The notes beneath the pieces are model-generated. The model was not told where the DNA came from. It ran no database searches and worked only from the letters and a program-made list of their open reading frames with translations. Below, piece by piece: positions 1 to 8,634 of a DNA stretch of 64,000 bases. The position numbers were made by a program, and so were the translations under genes. Position 1 is the first letter of the stretch. Each line of letters starts with the position of its first letter. This DNA is from Cupriavidus taiwanensis LMG 19424 (GTDB lineage Bacteria > Pseudomonadota > Gammaproteobacteria > Burkholderiales > Burkholderiaceae), in contig NC_010530.1 in assembly GCF_000069785.1 (NCBI RefSeq), positions 1,916,001-1,980,000 of the forward strand, given 5' to 3'.

Positions 1-1252
1 CGCCGAACACCACCAGGATCGGCGACACGCCCATCACCATGTGGAAGTGCGCCACCACGAAATAGGTATTCGACAGCGGGATATCGACGCTGACGTTGCC
101 CAGGAACAGCCCGGTCAGCCCGCCGATGACGAAGGTGCTGATGAAGGCGATGGCGAACAGCATCGGCACGGTGAAGTGGATATCGCCGCGCCAGAGCGTG
201 ATGACCCAGTTGTAGACCTTGATCGCGGTCGGGATGGCGATGATCAGCGTGGTGGTGGCGAAGAAGAATCCAAAGTACGGGTTCATGCCGCTGACAAACA
301 TGTGGTGCGCCCACACCACCACCGACAGCACGCCGATCGCCAGGATCGCCCAGACCATGGTGCGGTAGCCAAAGATGCTCTTGCGCGAATGCACGCTGAC
401 CAGGTCCGAGACGATGCCGAATGCCGGCAGCGCGACGATATAGACCTCGGGGTGGCCGAAGAACCAGAACAGGTGCTGGAACAGCAGCGGGCTGCCGCCC
501 TTGTAGGTCAACTGCTGTCCCATCGACACCATCGCCGGCATGAAGAAGCTGGTCCCCATGGTCTTGTCCAGCAGCATCATCACCGCGGACACGAACAACG
601 CCGGAAACGCCAGCAGCGCCAGGATGGTTGCCATGAAGATGCCCCATACCGACAGCGGCATGCGCAGCAGCGTCATGCCTTCGGTGCGCGCCTGCAGCAC
701 GGTGGTGACGTAGTTGAGGCCGCCCATCGTCGCCGCGACGATGAAGATCGCCAGCGACACCAGCATCAGGATGATGCCCCAGTCATGCCCCGGCGTGCCG
801 GGCAGGATCGCCTGCGGCGGATACAGCGTCCAGCCCGCGCCGGTGGGCCCGCCCGGCACGAAGAAGCTGGCCAGCAGCACGATCACCGACAGCAGGTAGA
901 CCCAGAAGCTGAGCATGTTGAGGAAGGGGAACACCATGTCGCGCGCCCCCACCATCAGCGGGATCAGGTAGTTGCCAAAGCCGCCCAGGAACAGCGCGGT
1001 CAGCAGGTAGATCACCATGATCATGCCGTGCATGGTGACGAACTGGTAGTAGCGGTTGGCGTCGATGAACTCGAAGCGGCCGGGGAATCCCAGCTGCATG
1101 CGCATCAGGTTGGACAGCGCGACGCCCACCAGGCCCACCACGATCGCCACGATGGTGTACTGCACGGCGATGACCTTGTGGTCCTGGCTCCAGACATAGC
1201 GCGTCCAGAAGCTCTGCGGCGCGTGATGGGCGGCGTCATCGGCGTAGGCCAT
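1..1252 (-). CDS. ctaD: cytochrome c oxidase subunit I (3' part outside window)
   Basis: Catalytic haem-copper subunit of a terminal oxidase in the cytoplasmic membrane, which reduces O2 and pumps protons. About 417 codons are present and the C-terminus is cut by the window edge. The reading shows the family hallmarks: a run of membrane helices, the CuB/cross-linked Tyr motif GHPEVYIVALP, the CuB His pair in WAHHMF, and the late HFHMVMG segment with the haem-ligand histidines. The ATG is preceded by a GAGGAG ribosome site and lies 10 bp after the subunit II stop, so the two form one operon. Whether subunit III is fused at the C-terminus, as in some caa3 oxidases, cannot be seen. Confidence 0.95.
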   Translation of the reverse strand, partial: MAYADDAAHHAPQSFWTRYVWSQDHKVIAVQYTIVAIVVGLVGVALSNLMRMQLGFPGRFEFIDANRYYQFVTMHGMIMVIYLLTALFLGGFGNYLIPLMVGARDMVFPFLNMLSFWVYLLSVIVLLASFFVPGGPTGAGWTLYPPQAILPGTPGHDWGIILMLVSLAIFIVAATMGGLNYVTTVLQARTEGMTLLRMPLSVWGIFMATILALLAFPALFVSAVMMLLDKTMGTSFFMPAMVSMGQQLTYKGGSPLLFQHLFWFFGHPEVYIVALPAFGIVSDLVSVHSRKSIFGYRTMVWAILAIGVLSVVVWAHHMFVSGMNPYFGFFFATTTLIIAIPTAIKVYNWVITLWRGDIHFTVPMLFAIAFISTFVIGGLTGLFLGNVSVDIPLSNTYFVVAHFHMVMGVSPILVVFG

Positions 1253-1262
1253 GCAGGTCTCC

Positions 1263-2621
1263 TCACTGGCGCGGCGGCGCGGGCGCGGCCGTGGGCGGCA
1301 CCGCGACGGCCGTCGAAGTGGTATAGGTGCCAGACGCCGCGCCGGCCGTGGCCGCGGGCGCTGCCGAACCGGCGGCCGCCGTGGTCGCGGCGCTGGTGGT
1401 GGCGGCCGCGCCGGCCGGCACGTCCGCCGGCGCCACCGGCGCCACCATGCCGGCGTCCGCGGCACCGCTGCCGACGGACTTGATATACGCGGTCAGCGCC
1501 GCGATCTCGTCGTCGCTGATCGGCAGCTTGGGCATCACCGGACCGTAGCCCTTGATCAGCCGCGCGTGCGGGTCGGCAATTTCCTTGTGCAGGAAGGCAT
1601 CGTCCACCCTGGCGCTGCTGCCGTCGGCAAAGGTCTCGGTCTTGCCGTACAGGCCCTTCCAGGTCGGCCCTACCCCCGGATTGCCATCGATGCTGTGGCA
1701 GCCGGCGCAGCCCTTGCTCTGCGCCAGCGCACGGCCCTTCTCGATGGTGCCTGCGGCGCCCGCGGCGCCGGGCGCTGCGGCGGCCATCGCCGCCGGCGGC
1801 GCCGCGGCCTTCGCCAGCGTCATGGCAAAGGTCTGCTGCTTCGCCAGCCACGCCTCGAAGGCAGCCGGCTCCTCCACCACCACCGTGCCGCGCATGTTGT
1901 AATGCCCCACGCCGCACAGCTGCGCGCACAGGATGTCGAAGCGTCCCGTTTGCGTGGGCGTGAACCAGAACGACGTCACCATGCCAGGCACCATGTTCAT
2001 GCGCGCGCGGAACGGCGGCACGTAAAAGTCATGGAGTACGTCCTTGGAGCGCAGCAGCACCTTGACCGGCTGGTTCAGCGGCAGATGCACCTCCGGGCCA
2101 ACGATCACGATGTTGTCCAGCCCGCGCGGATCGTCCGGGTCCAGCCCAAGGGGATTCGCGCCGGTGACGAAGCGCGCGTCCGAAGCGCCCAGCTGTCCGC
2201 TCTTGCCGGGAAAGCGAAACGCCCACGACCACTGCTGCCCCACCACTTCCATCACCATCGCCTCGCGCGGCGGGCGCACGTAGTCGGCATAGACGAACAG
2301 GCCCGGGGCCAGCAGCAAGATCACGCCCAGCGTGGTGCCGCCGATCAGCCAGAGCTCCAGCCTGCTGTTCTCCGGGTGGTAGGACGCGCGATGGCCGGTG
2401 CCGCCGCGGGGATGCGGCGCATCATGGCGAAAGCGCCAGACGATGTAGCCGACGAACAGGTTGATGCCGATAAAGAAGATACCGGTGATGACGAGGGTAA
2501 TGGTCAGCGTGTCGTCCATCTGTTTCCAGTTGGACGCCAGCGGCGTTGCCCACCACGGGCTCAGGAAATGAAAGAGCACCGATGCGGCAACCATGACCAC
2601 GAGTGCGATGGCCATCGCCAT
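1263..2621 (-). CDS. coxB: cytochrome c oxidase subunit II with fused cytochrome c domain (caa3 type)
   Basis: Electron-entry subunit of the oxidase. It has two N-terminal membrane helices (about residues 5-22 and 43-62, then 90-112), a CuA cupredoxin domain with CAQLCGVGHYNM near residue 233, and a C-type haem domain with CAGCH near residue 305. A long Ala/Pro/Thr-rich tail of about 70 residues follows. The usual CuA motif is CxExC; here the Glu is Gln. Its backbone carbonyl normally binds copper and its side chain contacts the Mg site, so CuA should form but the Mg contact may differ. The chosen ATG has AGGAGG six bases upstream; a GTG two codons earlier overlaps that ribosome site and is less likely. 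Confidence 0.93.
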   Translation of the reverse strand: MAMAIALVVMVAASVLFHFLSPWWATPLASNWKQMDDTLTITLVITGIFFIGINLFVGYIVWRFRHDAPHPRGGTGHRASYHPENSRLELWLIGGTTLGVILLLAPGLFVYADYVRPPREAMVMEVVGQQWSWAFRFPGKSGQLGASDARFVTGANPLGLDPDDPRGLDNIVIVGPEVHLPLNQPVKVLLRSKDVLHDFYVPPFRARMNMVPGMVTSFWFTPTQTGRFDILCAQLCGVGHYNMRGTVVVEEPAAFEAWLAKQQTFAMTLAKAAAPPAAMAAAAPGAAGAAGTIEKGRALAQSKGCAGCHSIDGNPGVGPTWKGLYGKTETFADGSSARVDDAFLHKEIADPHARLIKGYGPVMPKLPISDDEIAALTAYIKSVGSGAADAGMVAPVAPADVPAGAAATTSAATTAAAGSAAPAATAGAASGTYTTSTAVAVPPTAAPAPPRQ

Positions 2622-2832
2622 ATCCACCCTCCTCCTCGCCTGCGGCGAGGGATGCGCAAGTCACGCAGGTAGAGATAAGACTAGTGCATGCCGTCAGGTC
2701 ACTGCAAGGCGACACGCCGGAGCATTGGTGTCGCACTGCACAAGCGCGCGGCGCAAGGAAAAAGCGGCGGCGGGAACCCTTGGTTCGCGCCGCCGCAGTG
2801 ATCGTGCCGGCCCGCGTACGGGCCGGACCAGG

Positions 2833-3336
2833 TCAGTGCGAGACGTCCTTGCTCTCCAGCTTCCAGTAGCACGCCGCCGCGGCGACGCCGAAGATCAGGT
2901 GCCCGACGAAGGTATGCCAGCCGCGCACCTCGACGAACCACGGGAACGCCCGTGTCATCACATAGAAGTTGAAGACGTAGACCACCACGCCGAACACCGC
3001 GCCCGCCAGCATGGCGAGGCCGAGACTGGAATCGAGCGTGAACGGCGCCAGGATCGCCGCCAGGATCATGCCCAACACGGCGCCCAGCACAAAGTGGATC
3101 ACCAGTGCCGCGGCCACGGTGCCGACGCTGAACAGCGACGTCTGCAGCACCTCGGGCCCCATCACGATCGCCGCGATCATGCGCGTGGCCACCCACGGGT
3201 TGACGCCCGACACCATCGACGACCAGAACAGTTCCAGCACCAACAGCAACGCGCCCGCCGCCAGCCCTGACACCGCTGCCGCGGTCCAGTCCGGCAGTCG
3301 CCGCACGTAGTGGTGCGATTGCATGTGAAGTTCCAT
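2833..3336 (-). CDS. conserved four-helix membrane protein of the oxidase cluster
   Basis: Hydrophobic protein of about 167 residues with four predicted membrane helices (roughly residues 18-38, 62-90, 98-125 and 140-160 with short loops) and a charged C-terminal tail WKLESKDVSH. I do not recognise a defined function. The layout, with a GHLIFG segment near the end, loosely recalls YagU/DUF1440 membrane proteins. It lies about 200 bp upstream of the subunit II gene on the same strand, so it may be transcribed with the oxidase. The ATG follows GGAGG by five bases, better than the upstream in-frame GTG. Confidence 0.7.
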   Translation of the reverse strand: MELHMQSHHYVRRLPDWTAAAVSGLAAGALLLVLELFWSSMVSGVNPWVATRMIAAIVMGPEVLQTSLFSVGTVAAALVIHFVLGAVLGMILAAILAPFTLDSSLGLAMLAGAVFGVVVYVFNFYVMTRAFPWFVEVRGWHTFVGHLIFGVAAAACYWKLESKDVSH

Positions 3337-3618
3337 AGCCACCTCCGTCTCTCTCGTCGGCGGGGCATCGCACGAAAGGGGAAATACGCCCCGCGTCTCT
3401 GCTCAGCATAGGACACGCGTTCCGCGCTTCGGGGGCGGCTCGCCGAAAAAGGCTCGGAATGCGTACGTCGCACAACGGGCAGGCGCGGCAAGTGCGGCGT
3501 CGGATACCGGCGCGGCCTGGCGCAAGCGCCGCATCGGGGACAATCCCGATGCGCACACGGTCCATACGACACACACTGCCTATACTGGAATCACAAAAGA
3601 GAGAGACAGGAGACCGCC

Positions 3619-3798
3619 ATGCACTTCACCGCGCATGATCTTGTATTCCTGATTCCGATGGCGCTGGTTGGCGTGATCGCCATGGGTTCGATCCCGGTGA
3701 CCGCCAGGTTCCTGCGCATCAGTTGCCGCACCATGGGGGCGCTCATCGGCGCACTGGTCGCGGTGCTGGTGCTGGAGGCGTTACCGCTGCTGATCTGA
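3619..3798 (+). CDS. small hydrophobic protein, 59 residues
   Basis: Short ORF opposite in orientation to the oxidase genes. It starts MHFTAHDLVF and contains two hydrophobic stretches (about residues 8-24 and 38-59) separated by a short basic loop RFLRISCR, so a two-helix membrane hairpin is likely. The start is supported by a purine-rich AGGAG-type ribosome site. Function unknown. The amphiphilic pattern, good ribosome site and in-frame stop argue for a real gene, but no family is recognised. Confidence 0.5.
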   Translation: MHFTAHDLVFLIPMALVGVIAMGSIPVTARFLRISCRTMGALIGALVAVLVLEALPLLI

Positions 3799-3842
3799 CT
3801 CCCTCCGGGGTCTTGTGCACGCGTAGTGGGAGGAGGGCCGCT

Positions 3843-4037
3843 ATGTCGATCGGCCTGCTAGCCGCCATCATGGCGGCGCTGCTGTGCATTACCGTGTTGC
3901 GGGCGCTATGGCGCTGCAGCCATCCGTACCGGATGCGGTATCGGCGATGCGTCGCGCAACGCCAGCGCGCGGGGCTGTGCCGGCACGCGCGCGCGGGCAC
4001 GGCTGAAGGAAGACGCCGCGCGAGCGGGACCCACTGA
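3843..4037 (+). CDS. small protein with N-terminal membrane helix, 64 residues
   Basis: Starts MSIGLLAAIM and has one hydrophobic helix (residues 4-20) followed by a Cys- and Arg-rich tail. A strong GGAGGAGG sequence lies just upstream of the ATG. It follows the previous small ORF by 44 bp on the same strand, so the two could be co-transcribed. The Arg-rich tail has the look of translated GC-rich non-coding DNA, so the call is tentative. Confidence 0.35.
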   Translation: MSIGLLAAIMAALLCITVLRALWRCSHPYRMRYRRCVAQRQRAGLCRHARAGTAEGRRRASGTH

Positions 4038-4052
4038 GAAGTGCCTGCGGCG

Positions 4053-4235
4053 TTACAGCTCGATCATCGCGAATTCGCCCTTGCCGACGTCGCATTCCGG
4101 GCAGCGCCAGTCATCGGGGATATCCTCCCAGCGCGTGCCGGGGGCGATGCCGTCTTCCGGCCAGCCCTGTTCTTCGTCGTACACCCAGCCGCAGATCACG
4201 CACACCCACGTCTTGTAGGCGACGGCGGCTTCCAT
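4053..4235 (-). CDS. rubredoxin
   Basis: Small mononuclear iron electron carrier of about 60 residues. Both CxxC knuckles are visible: CVICGW near the N-terminus and CPECDVG near the C-terminus, with the conserved YDEEQGWPEDGIAPG and WEDIPDDW stretches between them. It probably passes electrons to an oxygenase or an oxidative-stress enzyme, but no partner is adjacent. An in-frame TTG five codons upstream has a better-spaced AGGAG ribosome site, so the protein may be 65 residues. Confidence 0.95.
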   Translation of the reverse strand: MEAAVAYKTWVCVICGWVYDEEQGWPEDGIAPGTRWEDIPDDWRCPECDVGKGEFAMIEL

Positions 4236-4356
4236 TGGCTCCTGCTGCAAAATTCACTCCTGATTCGGCGATGGAACGGATTGTCCGGGCCGAATCATAC
4301 CGGTTTTCGCCGCAGGACCCGTGGCGGCGCCGCGCGCTGCAACGCCGCCACCCGGA

Positions 4357-7300
4357 TCAGCCGCGGATGGAAAAATCCACCCGGTTGGGCGTGCCCTTGT
4401 CCTTGATGCCTTCGGCGCTGAGCCTGGGCGCGGTCAGGAACAGCCGGCTCTCCGGCACCTTGCCTTCGCGTTCCAGTGCCTGCTTGACCACCAGCGCGCG
4501 CTGTTCGGCCAGGCGTTTCAGGTCTGCGTCGGTGACGGTGGCGTTGGCCATCAGCAGCTTTTCCATTTCCTCGGGCGGCAGCGTCTTGGCAAAGCCGACG
4601 AAGTTGCGCGGCTTCTTCATCGAGGTGCGCTTGTAGACCTGCTCCAGGTATTTCGGGTACTCGGCCTTCGATACCTTGACGTTGGCGCCCTGCTCGACGG
4701 CCTCGTCGTCACCGGCCTGGCCACCCGCCTGCGCGTTGTCGCGCTGCTCGCGCCGTTTTTGCTCGGCCACGCGCGCATCCAGCCACGCGCGGCGCGCGCC
4801 GGCCTCATCGGTGGCGGGATCGATACGGCCGCTGATTTCCAGCCGCAGCGAGGGCCGGTCATTGAGCGCCTGTCCCAGCTTGGCAATCTTGTCCTTCGCC
4901 GCCGGAGTCAGCGTGGCGGTGCCCGGCGCGAACTCGACATAGCCCAATTCCTCGCCGCTGCCGCCGAAGGCCGAGGCGATCAGCGAGAACGGCGACGTGA
5001 TCGCCTTGGTCAGCAGGTTGACGATCACGCGCACGATCACGCCGCCGATGCTGAACTCCGGATCCGACAGCGAGCCCGACACCGGCAGGTTCACGTCGAT
5101 CACGCCGTTGCGGTCCTTGAGCAGCGACACCGCCAGCAGCACCGGGAGCTTGGTCGCATCCGGGCTGTCGACACGATCGCCGAAGGTCAGCTGGTCCAGG
5201 AACAGGTGGTTGCGCGCATCGAGCTTGCCGTTCTCGATCTTGTAGGCCACGTCGACGGTCAGCTTGCCCTTGGTGATGGGGTAGCCCGCGTACTTGGCGG
5301 CATAGGGCGTGAGCCGCGTCAGCTCGACGCCCGAGGCCTTGGCGGCAATATCCAGGAACAGCTGCTCGCCAAGCGGATTGAGCTTGCCGCTGATATTGAC
5401 CGGCGCGTCGTCGTCGATGCGGCCGTCCAGCACCAGGTCGGCCGGCGTGGGATCGCCCGACGATACCTTGGACACCGAACCCTTCATGCCGGTCAGGTTG
5501 GCGGTGTAGTTCGGCTTGACGAAGAAGTCCGAGAAATTGATGTTGCCCTTGTCGACCGAGACCCCGCCAATGCGGATCTGCGGCTTGGGGCCGCCCGGCT
5601 TCTGCTCGACCTGGGCCGTGCGCGTGTCGCCGGCCTGCACCGGCACGGCTGACGCCGGGGCCGAGGCCGGGTTGGCTTGCGTCAGGCTGGTGGACGGCGC
5701 CGCCTCGCCCTTCTCCGCGCCGCCGGCCAGCACGTCCTGCAGGTTCAGGCGGCCGTTGGCGTTCAGGATCACGCGGGCGTAGAAATCCGACAGCGCGATA
5801 TTGCCGAGGCCCACGCGCATCGGCCCCTTGCTCTCGTCCATCGCAAAGTCGATGCCGGACACCGCCAGCGAGCGCCAGCGCAAGAAATCGTCGCCGCTGA
5901 CGCGATCGACCGTGCGCACATTGCCGGCCTGCACATTGCCGTTGAAATGCGCGGCAAGCGGCTTGCCGGCAGGCGCATCGACATTGAGCCGGCCCTTGAC
6001 CGTGAGCGTGCCGCTGCGCAGCGCGGCGTTGAAGCGGTCAGCCAGGTAAGGCTGCAACGGGCTGACATCGACCTGGCGCAGGTCCAGCTGCAGACGGCTG
6101 GCCGGCAGCGCCGGCAACACCGTGCCATCGACGCCGATCACGCCGCGGCGGCCGGATTCGGCATGCAGCCTGACCGGCACCGCCGCCGGCGTGAGCGGCC
6201 AGGCCACCGCGCCGGTGGTCAGGCCGATATTGCGGAACTGGTGGATCACCGGGCGGCCGCGGTTGGCCTGGGCCGGCTGGTAGTCCGCCAGCCGGGCACT
6301 GCCGCCTTCCACCACCACCTTGCCAATACTGGCCTTCCAGCCGCCGCCCGCCGCAGCGCCATTGGCTCCATTGGCGCCATTCGCGCTGGCCGCCGCGGCG
6401 CGCCGCGGCGCCGCGCGCGCCTGCTGCGCGGATTCCGTCGCCCACAACCGCGCCATCTCGAGCAATTCACCGCGATGATCGCGGGTGGCGGCGATCTGCG
6501 GCTGCGCCAGCGTAACCTGGCTGGTGGCAAAGGTCTGTTTGGCGAGGTCGAACTGGATATCGTCCAGCACCAGCTTCTGCGCCTGCAGCAGCGGCAGCGC
6601 GGCACCGTCGCGGTCAGCGTTGCGGTCGGCGTTGCGGTCGGCGTTGCGGTCGCGCGTGCGGCGGGCGGGACCCTGCTCCGCGGCTTGCGCATTCGCCTCG
6701 CTCGCGCGCGGTGCGGCGCCAGCCGGCATCACCACCGGGTCGCGCGTGGCAACGTACAGCGGCGCCAGCTCCAGCCGCGATTTTTCCAGCACGAACTGGA
6801 ACTGCGGCGTGCCCCACGCCATGCGGTAGTGCAGTTCCGCATTGACGGCGGTGGTGCCGAACTGGCTGCGCAGCTCGCGCGGCCACCAGGCGGCAAATCC
6901 CTGCGGGCGCAATCCGGTGGTTTCCAGCGTGCCGGCCATCGATCCGTCGCGTAGCAGCAGGTCGCCGGTGTGGTGCAGGGTCTGGCCGTCGGCCACGGTC
7001 AGCGTGGCCTCGACGCGCACGGGCTTGTCGCCGTCGGTGCCGGCAAAACCCTTGACCTCGGCATCGAGCGGCCCGAGCGCGAGCTTGCCCGGGCCCGATG
7101 GCGCCAGCGCATCTTCGAATCCCAGCCGGGCCTGCCTGACGACGATGCGGTCGACCGCATAGCGCCATGGCACCTCCTTTGCCGCCGTCGCGGGCGCCGC
7201 CGGCACGGCCGAGGCCGGCGCGGGTGCCGGGGCCACGCCATCGGTGGATCGGCTTACCGCCTGCGGCAGGAATGCCGTGGCCAGGTTCAGCGAGCCGTCG

Positions 7301-8322
7301 GCGCGGCGCGCCGCCTCTACCGCCAGCCCTTCGATCTCGACGCTGCGCAGCTGCGCGCGGTGCGCCAGCGGCTCCAGCCTGGCGATATCGACCGCCAGCT
7401 TGCCGCTGCGGATCAGCGGCTGCCCGGCGCGCGTGCGCACCTCGGCATCTCGCAGCGCGGCGCTGCCCGTCACCACCATCTCCTGCGTGTCCTGCTGCTG
7501 GCGGAACGCCACCGTCAGGCGCGTATCGAGCTTGCCGGACTTGACCTCGGCGTCGCGCAGCGTCGGCGCGAACGCCATCATCCGCGCCACCTCGAGCCCG
7601 TCGAGGTTGATGTTGAGCCGGGTCTGGCGCGAATCGGCGAAAGGCAGCACCTCGCCGTCCAGCGCCAGCGGCGTGCCGTTGACCTGCGCGCTCAGCGTGG
7701 GCCGGGTCACGATCTCGACGTCGTGCGGCAGGTTGGACAGGAACGGCAGCGTCAGCGTCAGGTTGTCGACGCGCAGGGTGGTGTCGAGCAGCTTGTCGTC
7801 ATAGCGCACGCTGCTGCCGGTCACCGCGATGTTGTTCACCGAGAAGCGCGCCGGCTCGGCATCGGCAGGCTTGGGCGGCAGCGCCGCGAACTTTTCCTGC
7901 ACATCGGCAAAGCTCATGCGGCCGTCGGCGCCGCGCACCACGTGCACGGCCAGCCGGTCGACATGCAGGTTATCGACCACCGGGGCCAGGTGCCAGACCG
8001 AGGCCAGCGAGGTATCGGCCTGCACCTCGCCCAGCGTCAGTGCCGGGGTCTTGCCATCACGCTCATAGATGGTCAGGTCCGTCAGTGTGGCCGCCAGTTC
8101 AAAGGGCCGTACCTGCGCCTGCCCCAGCGTGACCTTGCGCCCGAGCGCCTCGGTCGCCTGCTTCTCGACCAGGTGCTTGATCAGCGGCGGACCGCCGAAA
8201 TAACCTGCCAGCCCGAACACCGCGAGCGCCGCCGCGACGCCGCCCGCGACCCGCATGGCCAGCCGGCCGCGGGGCGTGGCAGCCACCGTGGCCGCCGCCT
8301 GGATGGATTGCTTGAATGCCAT
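4357..8322 (-). CDS. giant DUF748 (AsmA-like) envelope protein
   Basis: About 1321 residues with a single N-terminal membrane helix (about residues 23-43) and a long beta-rich periplasmic body. Repeated AsmA/DUF748-type strands such as the DRIVV..LGFEDALA and ISVDKGNINFSDFF stretches are visible. The last 200 residues include an OmpA-like segment (FAPGTATLTPAAKDKIAKLG). Large AsmA-like proteins are thought to form hydrophobic bridges for lipids between inner and outer membranes; that role is inferred here. The middle carries a low-complexity region with three tandem RNAD units and Ala/Asn repeats that separates the two halves. It stands alone between oppositely oriented genes. Confidence 0.85.
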   Translation of the reverse strand: MAFKQSIQAAATVAATPRGRLAMRVAGGVAAALAVFGLAGYFGGPPLIKHLVEKQATEALGRKVTLGQAQVRPFELAATLTDLTIYERDGKTPALTLGEVQADTSLASVWHLAPVVDNLHVDRLAVHVVRGADGRMSFADVQEKFAALPPKPADAEPARFSVNNIAVTGSSVRYDDKLLDTTLRVDNLTLTLPFLSNLPHDVEIVTRPTLSAQVNGTPLALDGEVLPFADSRQTRLNINLDGLEVARMMAFAPTLRDAEVKSGKLDTRLTVAFRQQQDTQEMVVTGSAALRDAEVRTRAGQPLIRSGKLAVDIARLEPLAHRAQLRSVEIEGLAVEAARRADGSLNLATAFLPQAVSRSTDGVAPAPAPASAVPAAPATAAKEVPWRYAVDRIVVRQARLGFEDALAPSGPGKLALGPLDAEVKGFAGTDGDKPVRVEATLTVADGQTLHHTGDLLLRDGSMAGTLETTGLRPQGFAAWWPRELRSQFGTTAVNAELHYRMAWGTPQFQFVLEKSRLELAPLYVATRDPVVMPAGAAPRASEANAQAAEQGPARRTRDRNADRNADRNADRDGAALPLLQAQKLVLDDIQFDLAKQTFATSQVTLAQPQIAATRDHRGELLEMARLWATESAQQARAAPRRAAAASANGANGANGAAAGGGWKASIGKVVVEGGSARLADYQPAQANRGRPVIHQFRNIGLTTGAVAWPLTPAAVPVRLHAESGRRGVIGVDGTVLPALPASRLQLDLRQVDVSPLQPYLADRFNAALRSGTLTVKGRLNVDAPAGKPLAAHFNGNVQAGNVRTVDRVSGDDFLRWRSLAVSGIDFAMDESKGPMRVGLGNIALSDFYARVILNANGRLNLQDVLAGGAEKGEAAPSTSLTQANPASAPASAVPVQAGDTRTAQVEQKPGGPKPQIRIGGVSVDKGNINFSDFFVKPNYTANLTGMKGSVSKVSSGDPTPADLVLDGRIDDDAPVNISGKLNPLGEQLFLDIAAKASGVELTRLTPYAAKYAGYPITKGKLTVDVAYKIENGKLDARNHLFLDQLTFGDRVDSPDATKLPVLLAVSLLKDRNGVIDVNLPVSGSLSDPEFSIGGVIVRVIVNLLTKAITSPFSLIASAFGGSGEELGYVEFAPGTATLTPAAKDKIAKLGQALNDRPSLRLEISGRIDPATDEAGARRAWLDARVAEQKRREQRDNAQAGGQAGDDEAVEQGANVKVSKAEYPKYLEQVYKRTSMKKPRNFVGFAKTLPPEEMEKLLMANATVTDADLKRLAEQRALVVKQALEREGKVPESRLFLTAPRLSAEGIKDKGTPNRVDFSIRG
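6617..6652. repeat. three perfect 12-bp tandem repeats in the DUF748 gene
   Basis: The unit GCGTTGCGGTCG occurs three times in a row with a degenerate fourth copy upstream. On the coding strand it encodes tandem RNAD tetrapeptides in a linker. Because 12 is a multiple of three, copy-number change would lengthen or shorten the linker without breaking the frame. Confidence 0.9.
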
Positions 8323-8634
8323 GACGTTCCAGAAATTCTGACCCCGCGCACCGGCGCTGCACGCTTCTTTGTGCCCCGGATTTCACATTTTTCGACATTA
8401 TGGCAACGCTTTCGGACAAAGCAAAGAAGCCAGACCTGGCGCCATCATTGAGCGCTCAACGGCCGGTGAGCCGATCTGGTATCTTTACGTCCTTTGCGAA
8501 GCGTTCCGTCGCAAGCCTGTGGCTTACCCGCCGCGTCGTGCCTGCCTCTCCCGCGCTGTACCCTCCGGCCACACCCATCACGTTATTCCGTGCTGCGCGC
8601 TTCGCATGCGTCCTCTTCCATGCGAGTCCATTCC
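8323..8634. other. intergenic region between divergent DUF748 and MHS transporter genes
   Basis: No convincing gene. It must hold both divergent promoters. A short palindrome CAGAAATTCTG lies just upstream of the DUF748 start. The stretch before the transporter contains an in-frame ATG 15 bases upstream of the chosen start, and no strong ribosome site is visible for either. Confidence 0.5.

Noticed and set aside
6970..8451. Plus-strand open frame opposite DUF748
   Set aside because: Shadow of a gene with consistent AsmA-like content; composition artefact.
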